Below, piece by piece: positions 10,793-19,471 of a stretch of 64,000 nt of DNA. The stretch lies in assembly GCA_030427255.1 (NCBI GenBank), contig JAUHWY010000001.1, positions 221,378-285,377 of the forward strand. Direction: 5' to 3'. Position numbers and translations under genes: made by a program. A model generated the notes under the pieces. That model searched no databases. It had not been told where the DNA came from and saw nothing but the letters and a program-made list of their open reading frames with translations. Numbering within the stretch: position 1 is the stretch's first letter; each line of letters opens with the position of its first letter. Source of the DNA: Bacteroidia bacterium. GTDB lineage: Bacteria; Bacteroidota; Bacteroidia; CAIKAF01.

Positions 10793-11788
10793 ATGAAGGG
10801 CAGGTCAACACATATTGGAGCTTGGGGGAGGAATGCCCGGGAAATAATTGGTAAAAAACGAAATGCCGGTTTTTTACCCTTTAAGTTAGGGCTTCCTGAA
10901 AAACGTGGATTAGTCTCCTCTTGGGTCCTTGGCTTAGGTTTGTTTTTTGGTTTGCTCTCCTTCACTTTTGTTTCTTGTACCAATGGAAATCCAAATAGTG
11001 AGGAGCATTCAGGCATGGCCTTGGCAGAAGTGGGCAACCAAAAGCTATGGCTGAGCGACTTGTCTTCCTTTAATTTTGGAGAAAGCCAAGAGGATAGCCT
11101 ACTCCGCCTAAAGGCCTATGTAGATCAATGGGTGAAAGAGCAGGTGATGCTTCAGCAAGCTGAGAATAGCCTAGGAGAAGAGCTGAAAAACATTGAGGCA
11201 AAGCTTGAAACTTACCGCAAAGCATTGCTTATTTTTTCGTTTCAAGAGCAAATGTTGGCCAAAAATTTAGACACCCTGGTTCCTGAGGAAGAAGTAGAGG
11301 CATACTACCTGGCCAACCGAGAGAATTTTCAATTGCGTCAGAATATTGTGCGTTATGGACTTTTGGAGTTCCCATTAAGCCACAGCCCCAAGCCCAAGGT
11401 GAAACAATGGTTTTTGAGCAAGAAGGAATCCGACACCGAAAAGCTGGAAAATTATTGCCAAAAGCGAGCCAAAGCCTACATACTTCGTGATACCGGATGG
11501 ACTGCCTTTGCCGAGATTGAAAAGATGGTACCTTTGGCCTATTCGAGTCAGGAATTGTTTCTTAAGCAAAACAGGTTTGTGGAAGTACGGGATACAACCA
11601 CCTTGTATTGGTTGCGATTCGATGCTTTTCGCATAAAAGAAAGTCAGTCGCCGCTTGAGTTTGAAGCTCCAAAGATTCGCGCTATTTTACTTCAACAAAG
11701 AAAAAGAGCATATTTAGAGGCCTTAGAACAACAGTTGTTGCAAGAGGCCGTTGAACAGAAAAAAGCAGTTGTTTATGTGGAACCCTAA
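10793..11788 (+). CDS. SurA-N-like lipoprotein, putative periplasmic chaperone without a parvulin domain
   Basis: 331 residues. A hydrophobic stretch and lipobox (LSFTFVSC, Cys at about residue 62) mark a lipoprotein, although the region before the signal is unusually long (about 38 residues). No later ATG is available, so the start is uncertain. The mature part starts MALAEVGNQKLWLSDLSSF, the typical opening of SurA/PpiC-type proteins, then is helical with many Gln/Glu/Lys. No parvulin signature (GGxLG...) is found, so isomerase activity is unlikely. It sits between two SurA-like isomerases and overlaps the next by 14 nt, supporting a shared role in envelope protein folding. Confidence 0.7.
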   Translation: MKGRSTHIGAWGRNAREIIGKKRNAGFLPFKLGLPEKRGLVSSWVLGLGLFFGLLSFTFVSCTNGNPNSEEHSGMALAEVGNQKLWLSDLSSFNFGESQEDSLLRLKAYVDQWVKEQVMLQQAENSLGEELKNIEAKLETYRKALLIFSFQEQMLAKNLDTLVPEEEVEAYYLANRENFQLRQNIVRYGLLEFPLSHSPKPKVKQWFLSKKESDTEKLENYCQKRAKAYILRDTGWTAFAEIEKMVPLAYSSQELFLKQNRFVEVRDTTTLYWLRFDAFRIKESQSPLEFEAPKIRAILLQQRKRAYLEALEQQLLQEAVEQKKAVVYVEP

Positions 11789-13121
11789 GTCATGGCGTTT
11801 CGTTGGGATATTTTTGTTGTTGCAGCCCATAATGCATGCACAAACCGTCGTAGATGAAGTAGTAGCCGTTGTTGGAAGCCAAGTGATTTTAAGGTCCGAG
11901 GTTGAAACAAGGGCTTTTCAAATGGAAGCCGATGAGCGGGGCAATAGAACCCGAAAAGTGGACCGCTGTGAGGTCTTAGAGGATATGGTAATCCAAAAAA
12001 TGTTGGTAATGCAAGGGGAGTTGGATTCCGTGGAAGTTACCGACGAAATGGTGGAGGACGAACTCCAAAGGCGTATTGCTCAAACCGCAGCTCAAGTAGG
12101 TGGAGAAAAGCGTCTGGAACAAATGATGGGAAAAACCGTGGATCAATTGAAGGAAGATTCGCGTCCCAACATCTACGAACAGTTGATGGTAGAGCGCATG
12201 CAAATGGACATTACCGGCTCTGTAAGGGTTACTCCCTCTGAGGTTGAAGCATTTTTCCGTTCCATGCCCTCCGACTCTTTGCCTCCGGTGCCCGGAGAGG
12301 TGGAATTGGCACAGGTAGCCTTGATTCCCGAAATACGCGAGGAAGAAAAAGAACGGGTAAAGCAAGAATTGATGGACATCCGTAAAGACCTGTTGTCCGG
12401 AAGTAACTTTTGCATTAAGGCCAAGTTTTATTCTCAGGATCCGGGCTCAGCAGAAAACTGTGGGGAACTTGGGTATGTAAAACGGGAAGATTTGGTTCCC
12501 GAATTTTCGGCGGTGGCATTTGGCTTAGAAGTAGGGCAGATTTCCGAACCTGTGGAAACACAATATGGCTTCCACATCATTGAAAAATTGGGGCAAAGGG
12601 GGCAATATGCCAGTTTTAGGCATATCCTTATCAAGCCCGAAGTCGCCTTAGATGACCTGATTGCAGCAGAGGAAAAACTAAATACTCTTTTGGTCAAATA
12701 CGACACCCTTGAATTCAAAACCTTGGCCTTTCGTTTTAGTCAAGATGAATCTTCCAGCGCCAATGGAGGTAAATTGACCAATCCCAGAACCGGTGGAACC
12801 CGTTTTATGATGGAGGAGTTGGATCCTCCCACCTTACGTTTGATTCAAGGTTTGAGCGAAGGGCAAATTTCCGACCCTCAAATTGCGACCAATCAAACCG
12901 GAGATAAAATGGTGAGGGTCATTAAAGTGGTGAAAAAAATAGAACCTCACGTGGCCAATTTAAGGCAGGACTACAATAAAATTCAGCAAGCAGCGCTTTC
13001 CGAAAAAAAAGTTAAGGTGCTTAGAGAATGGGTCTCACGCAGAGAAGATGACTTATATTTGAATCTTACGGGCTATTTAGAACAATGCCCGGCATTGAAA
13101 AAGTGGCATCAAGCACCATGA
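11775..13121 (+). CDS. surA: SurA-type periplasmic peptidyl-prolyl cis-trans isomerase
   Basis: 448 residues from ATG 11775, chosen because it yields a signal peptide ending MHAQT; an in-frame ATG at 11751 would add a basic stretch. The SurA N domain ([22 protein letters not shown]) is followed by two parvulin domains at about 170-280 ([30 protein letters not shown]) and 280-385 ([14 protein letters not shown]). Length is close to the 430 residues usual for SurA. It escorts unfolded outer-membrane proteins across the periplasm. It overlaps the preceding lipoprotein gene, and its stop overlaps the MoxR start (ATGA), so the cluster is one operon. Confidence 0.9.
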   Translation: MWNPKSWRFVGIFLLLQPIMHAQTVVDEVVAVVGSQVILRSEVETRAFQMEADERGNRTRKVDRCEVLEDMVIQKMLVMQGELDSVEVTDEMVEDELQRRIAQTAAQVGGEKRLEQMMGKTVDQLKEDSRPNIYEQLMVERMQMDITGSVRVTPSEVEAFFRSMPSDSLPPVPGEVELAQVALIPEIREEEKERVKQELMDIRKDLLSGSNFCIKAKFYSQDPGSAENCGELGYVKREDLVPEFSAVAFGLEVGQISEPVETQYGFHIIEKLGQRGQYASFRHILIKPEVALDDLIAAEEKLNTLLVKYDTLEFKTLAFRFSQDESSSANGGKLTNPRTGGTRFMMEELDPPTLRLIQGLSEGQISDPQIATNQTGDKMVRVIKVVKKIEPHVANLRQDYNKIQQAALSEKKVKVLREWVSRREDDLYLNLTGYLEQCPALKKWHQAP

Positions 13122-14080
13122 GGTTTAGTAACGACAAAGAAGGCATAGAGGCTTTAGCCGAAGCCAACAAGCATTTAAAAAAAGAAATAGCCCAAGTTAT
13201 CGTTGGTCAAGAGTCCATTGTCCAAAATTTACTCTTGAGCATATTTAGTAGGGGACACTGCCTATTGGTCGGCGTGCCGGGTTTGGCAAAAACACTTTTG
13301 GTGCACACCGTAGCCGAGGCTCTGGGCTTGGACTTTAAACGCATACAGTTTACCCCTGATTTAATGCCCGGAGATATCACCGGCTCCGAAGTATTAAACG
13401 ACCAGCGAAAATTTGAATTCGTAAAAGGCCCGCTGTTTTCCCAGATTCTCCTTGCCGATGAAATCAACCGGACGCCCCCAAAAACCCAAGCGGCTCTTTT
13501 GGAAGCAATGCAAGAGCGTGCCGTAACGGTTAGCGGCAAAAGATATCCTTTGGATAAACCATTTTTTGTGTTGGCAACCCAAAACCCTATCGAACAAGAG
13601 GGAACTTATCCGCTTCCCGAAGCCCAGCTCGACCGCTTTATGTTTAGCTTGGAACTTGGATATCCTAGCTACGAAGAAGAATTGGACATTGTGAAGCGCA
13701 CCACCGGAAATGAGCAAAAAAGCGCTCAAAAGGTAATGGAGGCACAAGATATCCTTGACTTTCAGGAATTATTAAGAAAGATTCCCGTTCCCGACAGCGT
13801 TTTTGCTTATGCCGTAAAGCTGGTGGGTAAAACTCGCCCCAACCAAAGCGGTGCCGATGCCTTAGCCAACGACTACCTCAGTTGGGGCGCAGGGCCAAGA
13901 GCCAGCCAGAACCTAATCTTGGGCGCCAAATGCCACGCCGCATTAAATGGCCGCTTCTCGCCAGACAAAGAAGACGTACAGGCGGTGGCTCACGCCGTAT
14001 TAAGGCACCGAATCATTAGAAATTATAAAGCTGAGGCCGAGGGAATTTCTACCGATCACCTAATCACCAAACTTTTTTAG
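13118..14080 (+). CDS. MoxR-family AAA+ ATPase
   Basis: 320 residues from ATG 13118, which overlaps the surA stop as ATGA; an in-frame ATG at 13085 would intrude further into surA. Walker A reads [11 protein letters not shown] and Walker [25 protein letters not shown], both diagnostic of Mox[22 protein letters not shown] is the sensor-1/arginine region. MoxR ATPases act as chaperones for assembling or activating partner proteins, often von Willebrand A-domain proteins. None of those lies beside it here, so its client is unknown; the coupling to surA suggests an envelope-related role. Confidence 0.92.
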   Translation: MRFSNDKEGIEALAEANKHLKKEIAQVIVGQESIVQNLLLSIFSRGHCLLVGVPGLAKTLLVHTVAEALGLDFKRIQFTPDLMPGDITGSEVLNDQRKFEFVKGPLFSQILLADEINRTPPKTQAALLEAMQERAVTVSGKRYPLDKPFFVLATQNPIEQEGTYPLPEAQLDRFMFSLELGYPSYEEELDIVKRTTGNEQKSAQKVMEAQDILDFQELLRKIPVPDSVFAYAVKLVGKTRPNQSGADALANDYLSWGAGPRASQNLILGAKCHAALNGRFSPDKEDVQAVAHAVLRHRIIRNYKAEAEGISTDHLITKLF

Positions 14081-14104
14081 GCAACGCATCCGGTTTGCTT
14101 TGCT

Positions 14105-14112
14105 TATTTTTG
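14105..14112 (+). promoter_or_regulatory. -7 promoter box for hpt
   Basis: TATTTTTG matches TAnnTTTG, 14 nt before the hpt ATG at 14127, predicting a leader of about 11 nt. Confidence 0.55.
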
Positions 14113-14126
14113 TGCTCTGAACAAAA

Positions 14127-14660
14127 ATGGAGCTCCGGATACACGATAAAACCTTTACCTCTTGGATTGATAGAGGCGAAATTGCAGCCACCGTAAAGGA
14201 GCTTGCAGTAAAAATTCGTGCAGATTACCCCAGCCAACGATTGCTCCTAATTTGTGTGATGAAGGGCAGTTTGGTCTTCTTTTCGGATCTGATGCGTTCT
14301 TTGGATGGCGAAATGGAAATGGCATTTATTTCGGCTTCTTCCTACCAAGGAACCCATACTTCCGGCATTGTGCAAGTGCATGCCCGTTCAGAACTGGGAC
14401 TTAAAGGAAGACATTGCTTGCTCATAGAAGATATCGTAGATACAGGACTCACCATTCAAGCACTTGAAGAGCTGCTGTGGAAAGAAGAACCCGCCTGCCT
14501 GGATATTGCTACTTTGCTGTTTAAACCCGAGGCATTTAAGGGCAATAAACGCCCTAAATTTATTGGGAAAGAAATTCCGGACCGTTTTGTAGTAGGGTAC
14601 GGTATGGATTACAACGAACTGGGCCGAAACTTGCCCGATATTTATCAATTGAAGCTTTAA
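14127..14660 (+). CDS. hpt: Hypoxanthine phosphoribosyltransferase
   Basis: 177 residues, the normal size. The PRPP-binding motif LLIEDIVDTGLTIQAL is near residue 100, with LLICVMKGSLVFFSDL upstream and FVVGYGMDYNELGRNLPDIY at the C-terminus, all characteristic of bacterial Hpt. It salvages hypoxanthine (and guanine) to IMP/GMP in the cytosol. adk begins 8 nt downstream, so the two nucleotide genes form a small operon behind their own promoter box. Confidence 0.95.
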   Translation: MELRIHDKTFTSWIDRGEIAATVKELAVKIRADYPSQRLLLICVMKGSLVFFSDLMRSLDGEMEMAFISASSYQGTHTSGIVQVHARSELGLKGRHCLLIEDIVDTGLTIQALEELLWKEEPACLDIATLLFKPEAFKGNKRPKFIGKEIPDRFVVGYGMDYNELGRNLPDIYQLKL

Positions 14661-14667
14661 GAAGCAC

Positions 14668-15234
14668 ATGAAAAATTTGATTGTTTTTGGTGCCCCCGGC
14701 GCCGGAAAAGGTACGCAGTCTGAACGTATTGTTAAAAACCACCAGTTGGTGCACCTTTCCACGGGCGAACTGTTCCGTGAAGCCCTAAAAAAACAAACTC
14801 CCGTGGGTATGGAGGCTAAAGCCTATCTCGATAAAGGCTTATTGGTTCCCGATGAAGTGGTCGTTCAAATGATCCGCGAGGCATTGGAAGCTCATGCAGG
14901 TGCCCCCGGTTTTATTTTTGACGGGTTCCCAAGAACAAAAGCCCAAGCCGCTGCATTGGATGGCTTGCTCGAAGATAGAAAGGCTCCTATTACTCATGTA
15001 ATCTTGCTCGAAGTCCCTGATGAGGAACTAAAAGAGAGACTTAAAAAACGCGCCGAAATCAGCGGAAGAAGCGACGATGCCGATCCTTCCATCATCGAAA
15101 AGCGCATTGAAGTCTACAAGGCCGAAACCTATCCGCTGAGGGATTATTATGCCGAACAAGGCAAACTTTTTGTGGTGAAAGGGGTAGGCAAAGAGGATGA
15201 AATAGCTGCAAAAATCCAAAGCATCATTGCCTAA
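14668..15234 (+). CDS. adk: Adenylate kinase
   Basis: 188 residues, the short form without a zinc lid. P-loop GAPGAGKGTQSE at residues 7-18, NMP-binding STGELFREAL, and DGFPRTKAQA near residue 85. The LID segment runs KRAEISGRSDDADPSIIEKR. It interconverts AMP, ADP and ATP. It follows hpt by 8 nt and is followed by an intrinsic terminator at 15272-15302. Confidence 0.96.
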   Translation: MKNLIVFGAPGAGKGTQSERIVKNHQLVHLSTGELFREALKKQTPVGMEAKAYLDKGLLVPDEVVVQMIREALEAHAGAPGFIFDGFPRTKAQAAALDGLLEDRKAPITHVILLEVPDEELKERLKKRAEISGRSDDADPSIIEKRIEVYKAETYPLRDYYAEQGKLFVVKGVGKEDEIAAKIQSIIA

Positions 15235-15271
15235 AATTGAGGTTCCCGCGCTTGTATTACCCATGTAAAAC

Positions 15272-15302
15272 AAAAAAAGAGCCGAAATTTCGGCTCTTTT
15301 TT
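15272..15302. terminator. Bidirectional intrinsic terminator between adk and the YrdC gene
   Basis: AAAGAGCCGAAATTTCGGCTCTTT forms a stem of GAGCCGAAA/TTTCGGCTC flanked by A-run and T-run, so it can terminate transcription from both sides. It lies between convergent genes. Confidence 0.9.
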
Positions 15303-15326
15303 GCAAAATGAAAGATTTAATCAGGA

Positions 15327-15944
15327 TTAGGCAACTTCTTCCAGCGCTCCAATGCCTTTTCTAAGTATGACCACTTCGTTTCCGGTGCAGTCCAATACGG
15401 TGCTGGCTTCGTTGTGGCCAAAGCCACCATCAACCACCATAGCTACTTGCTTTTGATACCTTTCCCAGATAACCTCAGGATCCGTAGTATACTCTAAAAT
15501 TTCGTCTTCATCATAAACGGAGGTAGTGACCAAGGGATGCCCTAAAGCCTCAATGACTTTGAGCGGTATTTGATGGTTGGGAATACGCACGCCCAGCTCT
15601 TTGCGGTTGGGAAGGCTTTTCTTGAGGTTGTAAGAAGCCGGCAATACAAAAGTAAAGGGCCCGGGCAAAAGACGGCGCATGAGTTTATGTACCGAGTTGG
15701 ATAAGGGACGAACATAATCGTTCAATCCTGAAATTTGGTGAAACATATACGAGAATCGAGCCTTATCTTCACTAAGACCCTTAATTCTAGCAAGTTCTGC
15801 AATGGCTTCCGGCTGACTTCCATCACACGCAAAGCAATATACCGAATCGGTAGGAAGAATCACGACCTGACCTGCCTTTAAGGCATCGGTAATTTGCTCA
15901 ATGTGTTTGGGAGCAGGATTCTTGGAATACACTTTAAGACGCAT
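15327..15944 (-). CDS. YrdC/Sua5/YciO-family protein, putative threonylcarbamoyl-AMP synthase
   Basis: 205 residues with the YrdC fold motifs: GQVVILPTDSVYCFACDG (nucleotide-binding N-terminus), the KGLSEDKARF region in place of KxR, LLPGPFTFVLPAS, and ELGVRIPNHQIPLKVIEALGHPLVTTS. Members make the threonylcarbamoyl adenylate used for t6A modification of ANN-decoding tRNAs. The subgroup resembles YciO as much as TsaC (no C-terminal Sua5 domain), so whether this is the essential t6A enzyme or the YciO-type paralogue cannot be settled here. Confidence 0.85.
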   Translation of the reverse strand: MRLKVYSKNPAPKHIEQITDALKAGQVVILPTDSVYCFACDGSQPEAIAELARIKGLSEDKARFSYMFHQISGLNDYVRPLSNSVHKLMRRLLPGPFTFVLPASYNLKKSLPNRKELGVRIPNHQIPLKVIEALGHPLVTTSVYDEDEILEYTTDPEVIWERYQKQVAMVVDGGFGHNEASTVLDCTGNEVVILRKGIGALEEVA

Positions 15945-15992
15945 ACGTTTTTTAAGTTTGGGGGTTAAAAAGAACGCGGCGCCTGTAGGCGT

Positions 15993-16652
15993 TTATCCTT
16001 GCTGTGCACTGCGGTAATCGGCCAAGAACTTTTCCAGTCCTTGGTCGGTTAAGGGATGCTTAAGCAAAGATAAAATAGGAGCCAAAGGACAGGTAACTAC
16101 ATCGGCACCCAGTTCGGCACAGCGCACAATATGCATGGCATGACGAATACTGGCAGCCAAAACTTCCGTTTTGAATCCGTAGTTGTCATAAATCTGCACA
16201 ATTTGTCCAATGAGCTCAATGCCATCTGTCGAAACATCATCCAAACGGCCAAGAAATGGAGATACATAGCTTGCTCCGGCTTTTGCAGCCAATAGAGCCT
16301 GACCTGCCGAAAAAACTAAAGTGCAATTGGTTTTGATTCCTTTGTCGCTAAAGTACCTGAGGGCTTTTACACCGTCTTGAATCATGGGTACTTTTACTAC
16401 AATTTGAGGATGCAAGTCAGCCAATGCTTCTCCCTCCTTTACCATTTCTTCGAAGGTGGTGCTGATTACCTCAGCACTAACATCGCCATCCACTATTGAG
16501 CAAATGTCTAAATAGTGTTTTTTGATGTTTTCTTCTCCTGAAATGCCTTCCTTGGCCATAAGCGAGGGATTCGTAGTTACTCCATCCAATACGCCTAAGG
16601 CTTGTGCTTCCCGAATTTGATCCAAATTGGCTGTGTCAATAAAGAATTTCAT
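15993..16652 (-). CDS. Transaldolase / fructose-6-phosphate aldolase family
   Basis: 219 residues, matching the short TalC/FsaA subfamily. [16 protein letters not shown] is the hallmark N-terminus, [13 protein letters not shown] follows, the Schiff-base Lys sits in IVVKVPM near residue 86, and the C-terminal half has [18 protein letters not shown] and [11 protein letters not shown]. It transfers dihydroxyacetone units, linking pentose phosphates and glycolysis. Sequence alone does not distinguish transaldolase from fructose-6-phosphate aldolase activity; Bacteroidota members are usually called transaldolase. It stands alone on the minus strand. Confidence 0.92.
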   Translation of the reverse strand: MKFFIDTANLDQIREAQALGVLDGVTTNPSLMAKEGISGEENIKKHYLDICSIVDGDVSAEVISTTFEEMVKEGEALADLHPQIVVKVPMIQDGVKALRYFSDKGIKTNCTLVFSAGQALLAAKAGASYVSPFLGRLDDVSTDGIELIGQIVQIYDNYGFKTEVLAASIRHAMHIVRCAELGADVVTCPLAPILSLLKHPLTDQGLEKFLADYRSAQQG

Positions 16653-16968
16653 GTGGTTGTGTAATTGTACCGTGAAATCAGCGTTCGGAAAACATTATGG
16701 TAATGTAAGAAAAATGTTACCGATACTGCAAGCTTCCCGGCTATTTTTAATTAAAAAAAGGTCAAAGAAAAAGGGCAAGTTACTTGCATCGCACCGCTAC
16801 AACCTTCTACCCTTGCTTCATTCCTGACCTGGGGGAGTTCAAAGGGAGCTGGTCGTACAAGACTTGCCCGGCCACAAATGTATAAATTTATTTAGTCCAA
16901 CGAAGCTTAATTTTGCACCGCTTTACAACTATGCCCTAATATTGACCTGCCTTTCCAACGGGTTTTCG

Positions 16969-16976
16969 TATCTTTG
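16969..16976 (+). promoter_or_regulatory. -7 promoter box for the glycosyltransferase pair
   Basis: TATCTTTG matches TAnnTTTG. It lies inside the frame that would be translated if ATG 16864 were used, and therefore favours a start downstream. The 16653-17034 interval holds nothing else I can recognise. Confidence 0.5.
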
Positions 16977-17034
16977 CAGGCCAAAATCTTTTGATCTGAA
17001 AACGCTCCATCATTCGCACAGTCTAGACCTTAGC

Positions 17035-17985
17035 ATGGTTATTCCATTGCTCAACGAAGCAGAGTCCCTGCCCGAACTTTGCGCCTGGATTCACCGTGTG
17101 ATGGACGCCCATCAATGGACCTACGAAATTTTACTCATCGACGACGGATCTACCGACAATTCCTGGGAGGTTATTGGCCAATTAAGCCAAGAAAACCCCA
17201 ACATTAAAGGCATCTCTTTCCGTAGAAATTACGGAAAATCAGCAGCACTAAATACCGGATTTGCCGAAGCAAGAGGTCAGATTATCGTAACCATGGATGC
17301 CGACCTTCAAGACAGTCCCGAAGAAATTCCGGAACTGCGCCGAAAAATTTTAGAAGATGGCCTTGATTTGGTTTCCGGTTGGAAACGTAAACGCTACGAC
17401 CCCCTAAGCAAAACCCTTCCTACCAAACTCTTTAATTGGGCCACACGCAAACTCTCCGGAATTTACCTCCACGATTTTAATTGCGGCCTCAAAGCCTACC
17501 GCTTCGAAGTCGTAAAAGCCATTGAAGTCTACGGCGAAATGCACCGCTACATTCCCGTTATTGCCAAAGCCGCTGGCTTTAAAAAAATCGGAGAACAAGT
17601 GGTGCAACATCAAGCCCGAAAATACGGTAGCTCTAAGTTTGGGATGGAACGCTTCGTAAATGGGCTGCTCGACCTTATGTCCATCACCTTTGTAAGCCGC
17701 TTCTCTAAAAAACCTATGCATTTTTTCGGAAGCTTGGGATTGCTGGTTTTTGTGCTCGGCTTCTTTATGACCCTTTGGATGGGTGTATACAAACTGGTGG
17801 TTACCTATGGGCTTAACGAGCGGGCCGATCGAATTACCGATAGCCCCATCTTTTACTTGGCCTTGCTCTCCATGGTGCTGGGTACCCAATTGTTTTTGGC
17901 CGGTTTTCTCGCCGAAATGGTCGCCAGAAATGCCCCTGACCGCAACCATTACGAAATAAGAGACCGCTTCCCAAATCATGGATAA
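17035..17985 (+). CDS. Family 2 glycosyltransferase, DPM1/GtrB-like, with two C-terminal membrane helices
   Basis: The GT-A fold starts at MVIPLLNEAESLPEL. The nucleotide-sugar site includes LLIDDGSTDNSW and the DXD-type VTMDADLQDSPEE at about residue 88. Two hydrophobic helices near the C-terminus (FGSLGLLVFVLGFFMTL; LALLSMVLGTQLFLAGFLA) are typical of polyprenyl-phosphate glycosyltransferases of the GtrB/ArnC group. It probably makes a lipid-linked sugar for envelope glycans. The frame is open from ATG 16864, but a promoter box at 16969 suggests ATG 17035; translation might also start at a non-ATG codon slightly upstream. It overlaps the next glycosyltransferase by 8 nt. Confidence 0.88.
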   Translation: MVIPLLNEAESLPELCAWIHRVMDAHQWTYEILLIDDGSTDNSWEVIGQLSQENPNIKGISFRRNYGKSAALNTGFAEARGQIIVTMDADLQDSPEEIPELRRKILEDGLDLVSGWKRKRYDPLSKTLPTKLFNWATRKLSGIYLHDFNCGLKAYRFEVVKAIEVYGEMHRYIPVIAKAAGFKKIGEQVVQHQARKYGSSKFGMERFVNGLLDLMSITFVSRFSKKPMHFFGSLGLLVFVLGFFMTLWMGVYKLVVTYGLNERADRITDSPIFYLALLSMVLGTQLFLAGFLAEMVARNAPDRNHYEIRDRFPNHG

Positions 17986-19006
17986 TCCTTCGCTGTGGCA
18001 TCGCGGCAAAAAGGATAAGGTAAAGTATAGCCTTATCTCGCCTACCTTTAAACGAGCCGATGAGGTAGCGGAGTTTCTGGACTCCCTACAAGACCAAGAT
18101 TTTCCTGATTTTGAAGTAATCTTGGCCGATGGAACCCCCGAGCAATCCCTGGAGCAGGTAGCCGAAGCCCATCGGGGAAAACTGGACCTGCACTTCCTCT
18201 ACCAATCAGGCTTGCCCGTGAGCGATGCACGCAACGCAGCCGCAAAGGTGGCTCGTGGCACTTTTTTTATTTTCCTCGATTCCGATTGCCTTATTCCTCC
18301 CGACTATTTGAATAAAATCGAGGCCCACTTGAGCCGACAAAACCTCGACTTGTTTGGTGGACCCGATGCCGCACACCCCAACTTCACCCCGGTACAAAAG
18401 GCCATTTCTTATACCATGACCTCCTTGTTTACCACCGGAGGCATTCGCGGCAAAAAGCAGGGAATTGGCACCTTTCACCCACGGGGATTCAATATGGGCA
18501 TCCGCGCCGATTGGTTTCGAAAGGTTGAGGGATACAATACCAAACTGGTTTGCGGCGAAGATGTAGACCTCAGCATTCGACTCATTGCCGCCGGCGCAAC
18601 ATCGGCGCTAATCCCGGAGGCCTTTGTATACCACAAACGACGCACCGATTTCCGGAAGTTTTTTAAACAGGTATACCGCTTCGGAGCAGCCCGTATTCAC
18701 TTGTTTCGGCAGCACCCCGGCGAACTTAAAATCACCCATTTGTTTCCTGCCGTTTTTTTGCTGACACATCCCATAACCTTGCTTATGTGGTTCATATATT
18801 GGCCTTTAGGACTTTTGGCAAGCCTTGGTTTGGCCTTGTATGCCCTAGCTTTATTTCTGGATGCCTGGCGCAGCGAAAAAAGCCTGTGGGTGGCCCTCCT
18901 GTCGGTCCGCGCTGCCTGGACACAGCTATTTGGCTACGGTTGGGGATTTTTACGCAACCTTTGGGCAACCTACGTGCTCCGCAAAAAAGAGGGACTGCGT
19001 CTTTAG
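17978..19006 (+). CDS. Family 2 glycosyltransferase with C-terminal membrane segments
   Basis: 342 residues. The GT2 N-terminal domain (YSLISPTFKRADEVAEFLDSL; FEVILADGT) has a DxD-like FIFLDSDCLIPPDYL at about residue 100 and acceptor-side VCGEDVDLSIRL. After about residue 245 a long hydrophobic region (FPAVFLLTHPITLLMWFIYW and following) makes two or more membrane helices. Its ATG overlaps the upstream glycosyltransferase stop (ATGGATAA), so the two are translated together and probably act in one glycan pathway. The sugar specificity cannot be read from the sequence. Confidence 0.87.
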   Translation: MDNPSLWHRGKKDKVKYSLISPTFKRADEVAEFLDSLQDQDFPDFEVILADGTPEQSLEQVAEAHRGKLDLHFLYQSGLPVSDARNAAAKVARGTFFIFLDSDCLIPPDYLNKIEAHLSRQNLDLFGGPDAAHPNFTPVQKAISYTMTSLFTTGGIRGKKQGIGTFHPRGFNMGIRADWFRKVEGYNTKLVCGEDVDLSIRLIAAGATSALIPEAFVYHKRRTDFRKFFKQVYRFGAARIHLFRQHPGELKITHLFPAVFLLTHPITLLMWFIYWPLGLLASLGLALYALALFLDAWRSEKSLWVALLSVRAAWTQLFGYGWGFLRNLWATYVLRKKEGLRL

Positions 19007-19030
19007 TATGTTTGGATTTGGGGGCCTTTT

Positions 19031-19165
19031 CCTGCTGTCTGCGGTAGTTGATGGTCCAAAACACCCGGCATGCCGGCGCTCCGGGGTCCCCCGAAGCCTC
19101 GGGGGCCTCCTCGCTGCACGGCCTGCCAAGGGTTTTGAACCACCAAGCTACCTGCTTCCATCAGG
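19031..19165. repeat. GC-rich long imperfect inverted repeat (hairpin B1)
   Basis: Lies in the 463-nt gap after the glycosyltransferases. The left arm (CTG...GCGGTAGTTGATGGTCC, AAAAC) pairs imperfectly with the right arm (GGTTTTGAACCACC, AAGCTACC, ...CAG). The central loop is very GC-rich and has its own CCCCGAAGCCTCGGGG stem. No coding potential is convincing on either strand. The stretch 19166-19331 between B1 and B2 shows nothing recognisable. Confidence 0.65.
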
Positions 19166-19331
19166 GGCCCGTGCCCATAGCAAGTATGCGATATAGACGA
19201 AATTATAGACCCTATAGGCTTTTTACTATGGGCTTCTTTCGGCAAATCTTTGTTGGGAACAAGCTTTGCCGTGGTACAGGTATTTAAAATTAGGTTCCAT
19301 ACCAAATGCGTAATCTGCGGCCCGGCGCAGG

Positions 19332-19471
19332 CGAAAAACCCGCAATTGGAAAGCTTAGGGAGGCGCGCCAAGAGGAGGCTTTCCGAGCCTTCGGAAAGAC
19401 CCCGCAGGGCCCGCCACCCTTAGCTTTCCAATGAGGATTTGAAGCCGGAGACGGAAAAGCCGCCCAAACCT
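19332..19471. repeat. Dispersed intergenic element, copy 1 (hairpin B2)
   Basis: A 140-bp element beginning CGAAAAACCC, with arms TTGGAAAGCTTAGGG (19346-19360) and CCCTTAGCTTTCCAA (19417-19431), then a conserved block GAGGATTTGAAGCCGGAGAC continuing GGAAAAGCCGCC and AAACCT. A second copy of almost the same length lies at 38651-38791, sharing the start, the AAAGCTTAGGG arm and the downstream block. Both abut or overlap the stop codon of a minus-strand gene. This is a true sequence repeat, unlike the other hairpins of the window. Confidence 0.8.

Noticed and set aside
18787..19047. Overlapping plus-strand frame inside the second glycosyltransferase end
   Set aside because: Shadow frame over a conserved coding region with no start signal or domain.
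19441..19471. Minus-strand GGCTTCAAATCCTC in repeat B2 resembles a tRNA T arm
   Set aside because: No acceptor, D or anticodon stems can be folded, and the second copy (D2) does not keep the T-loop consensus.
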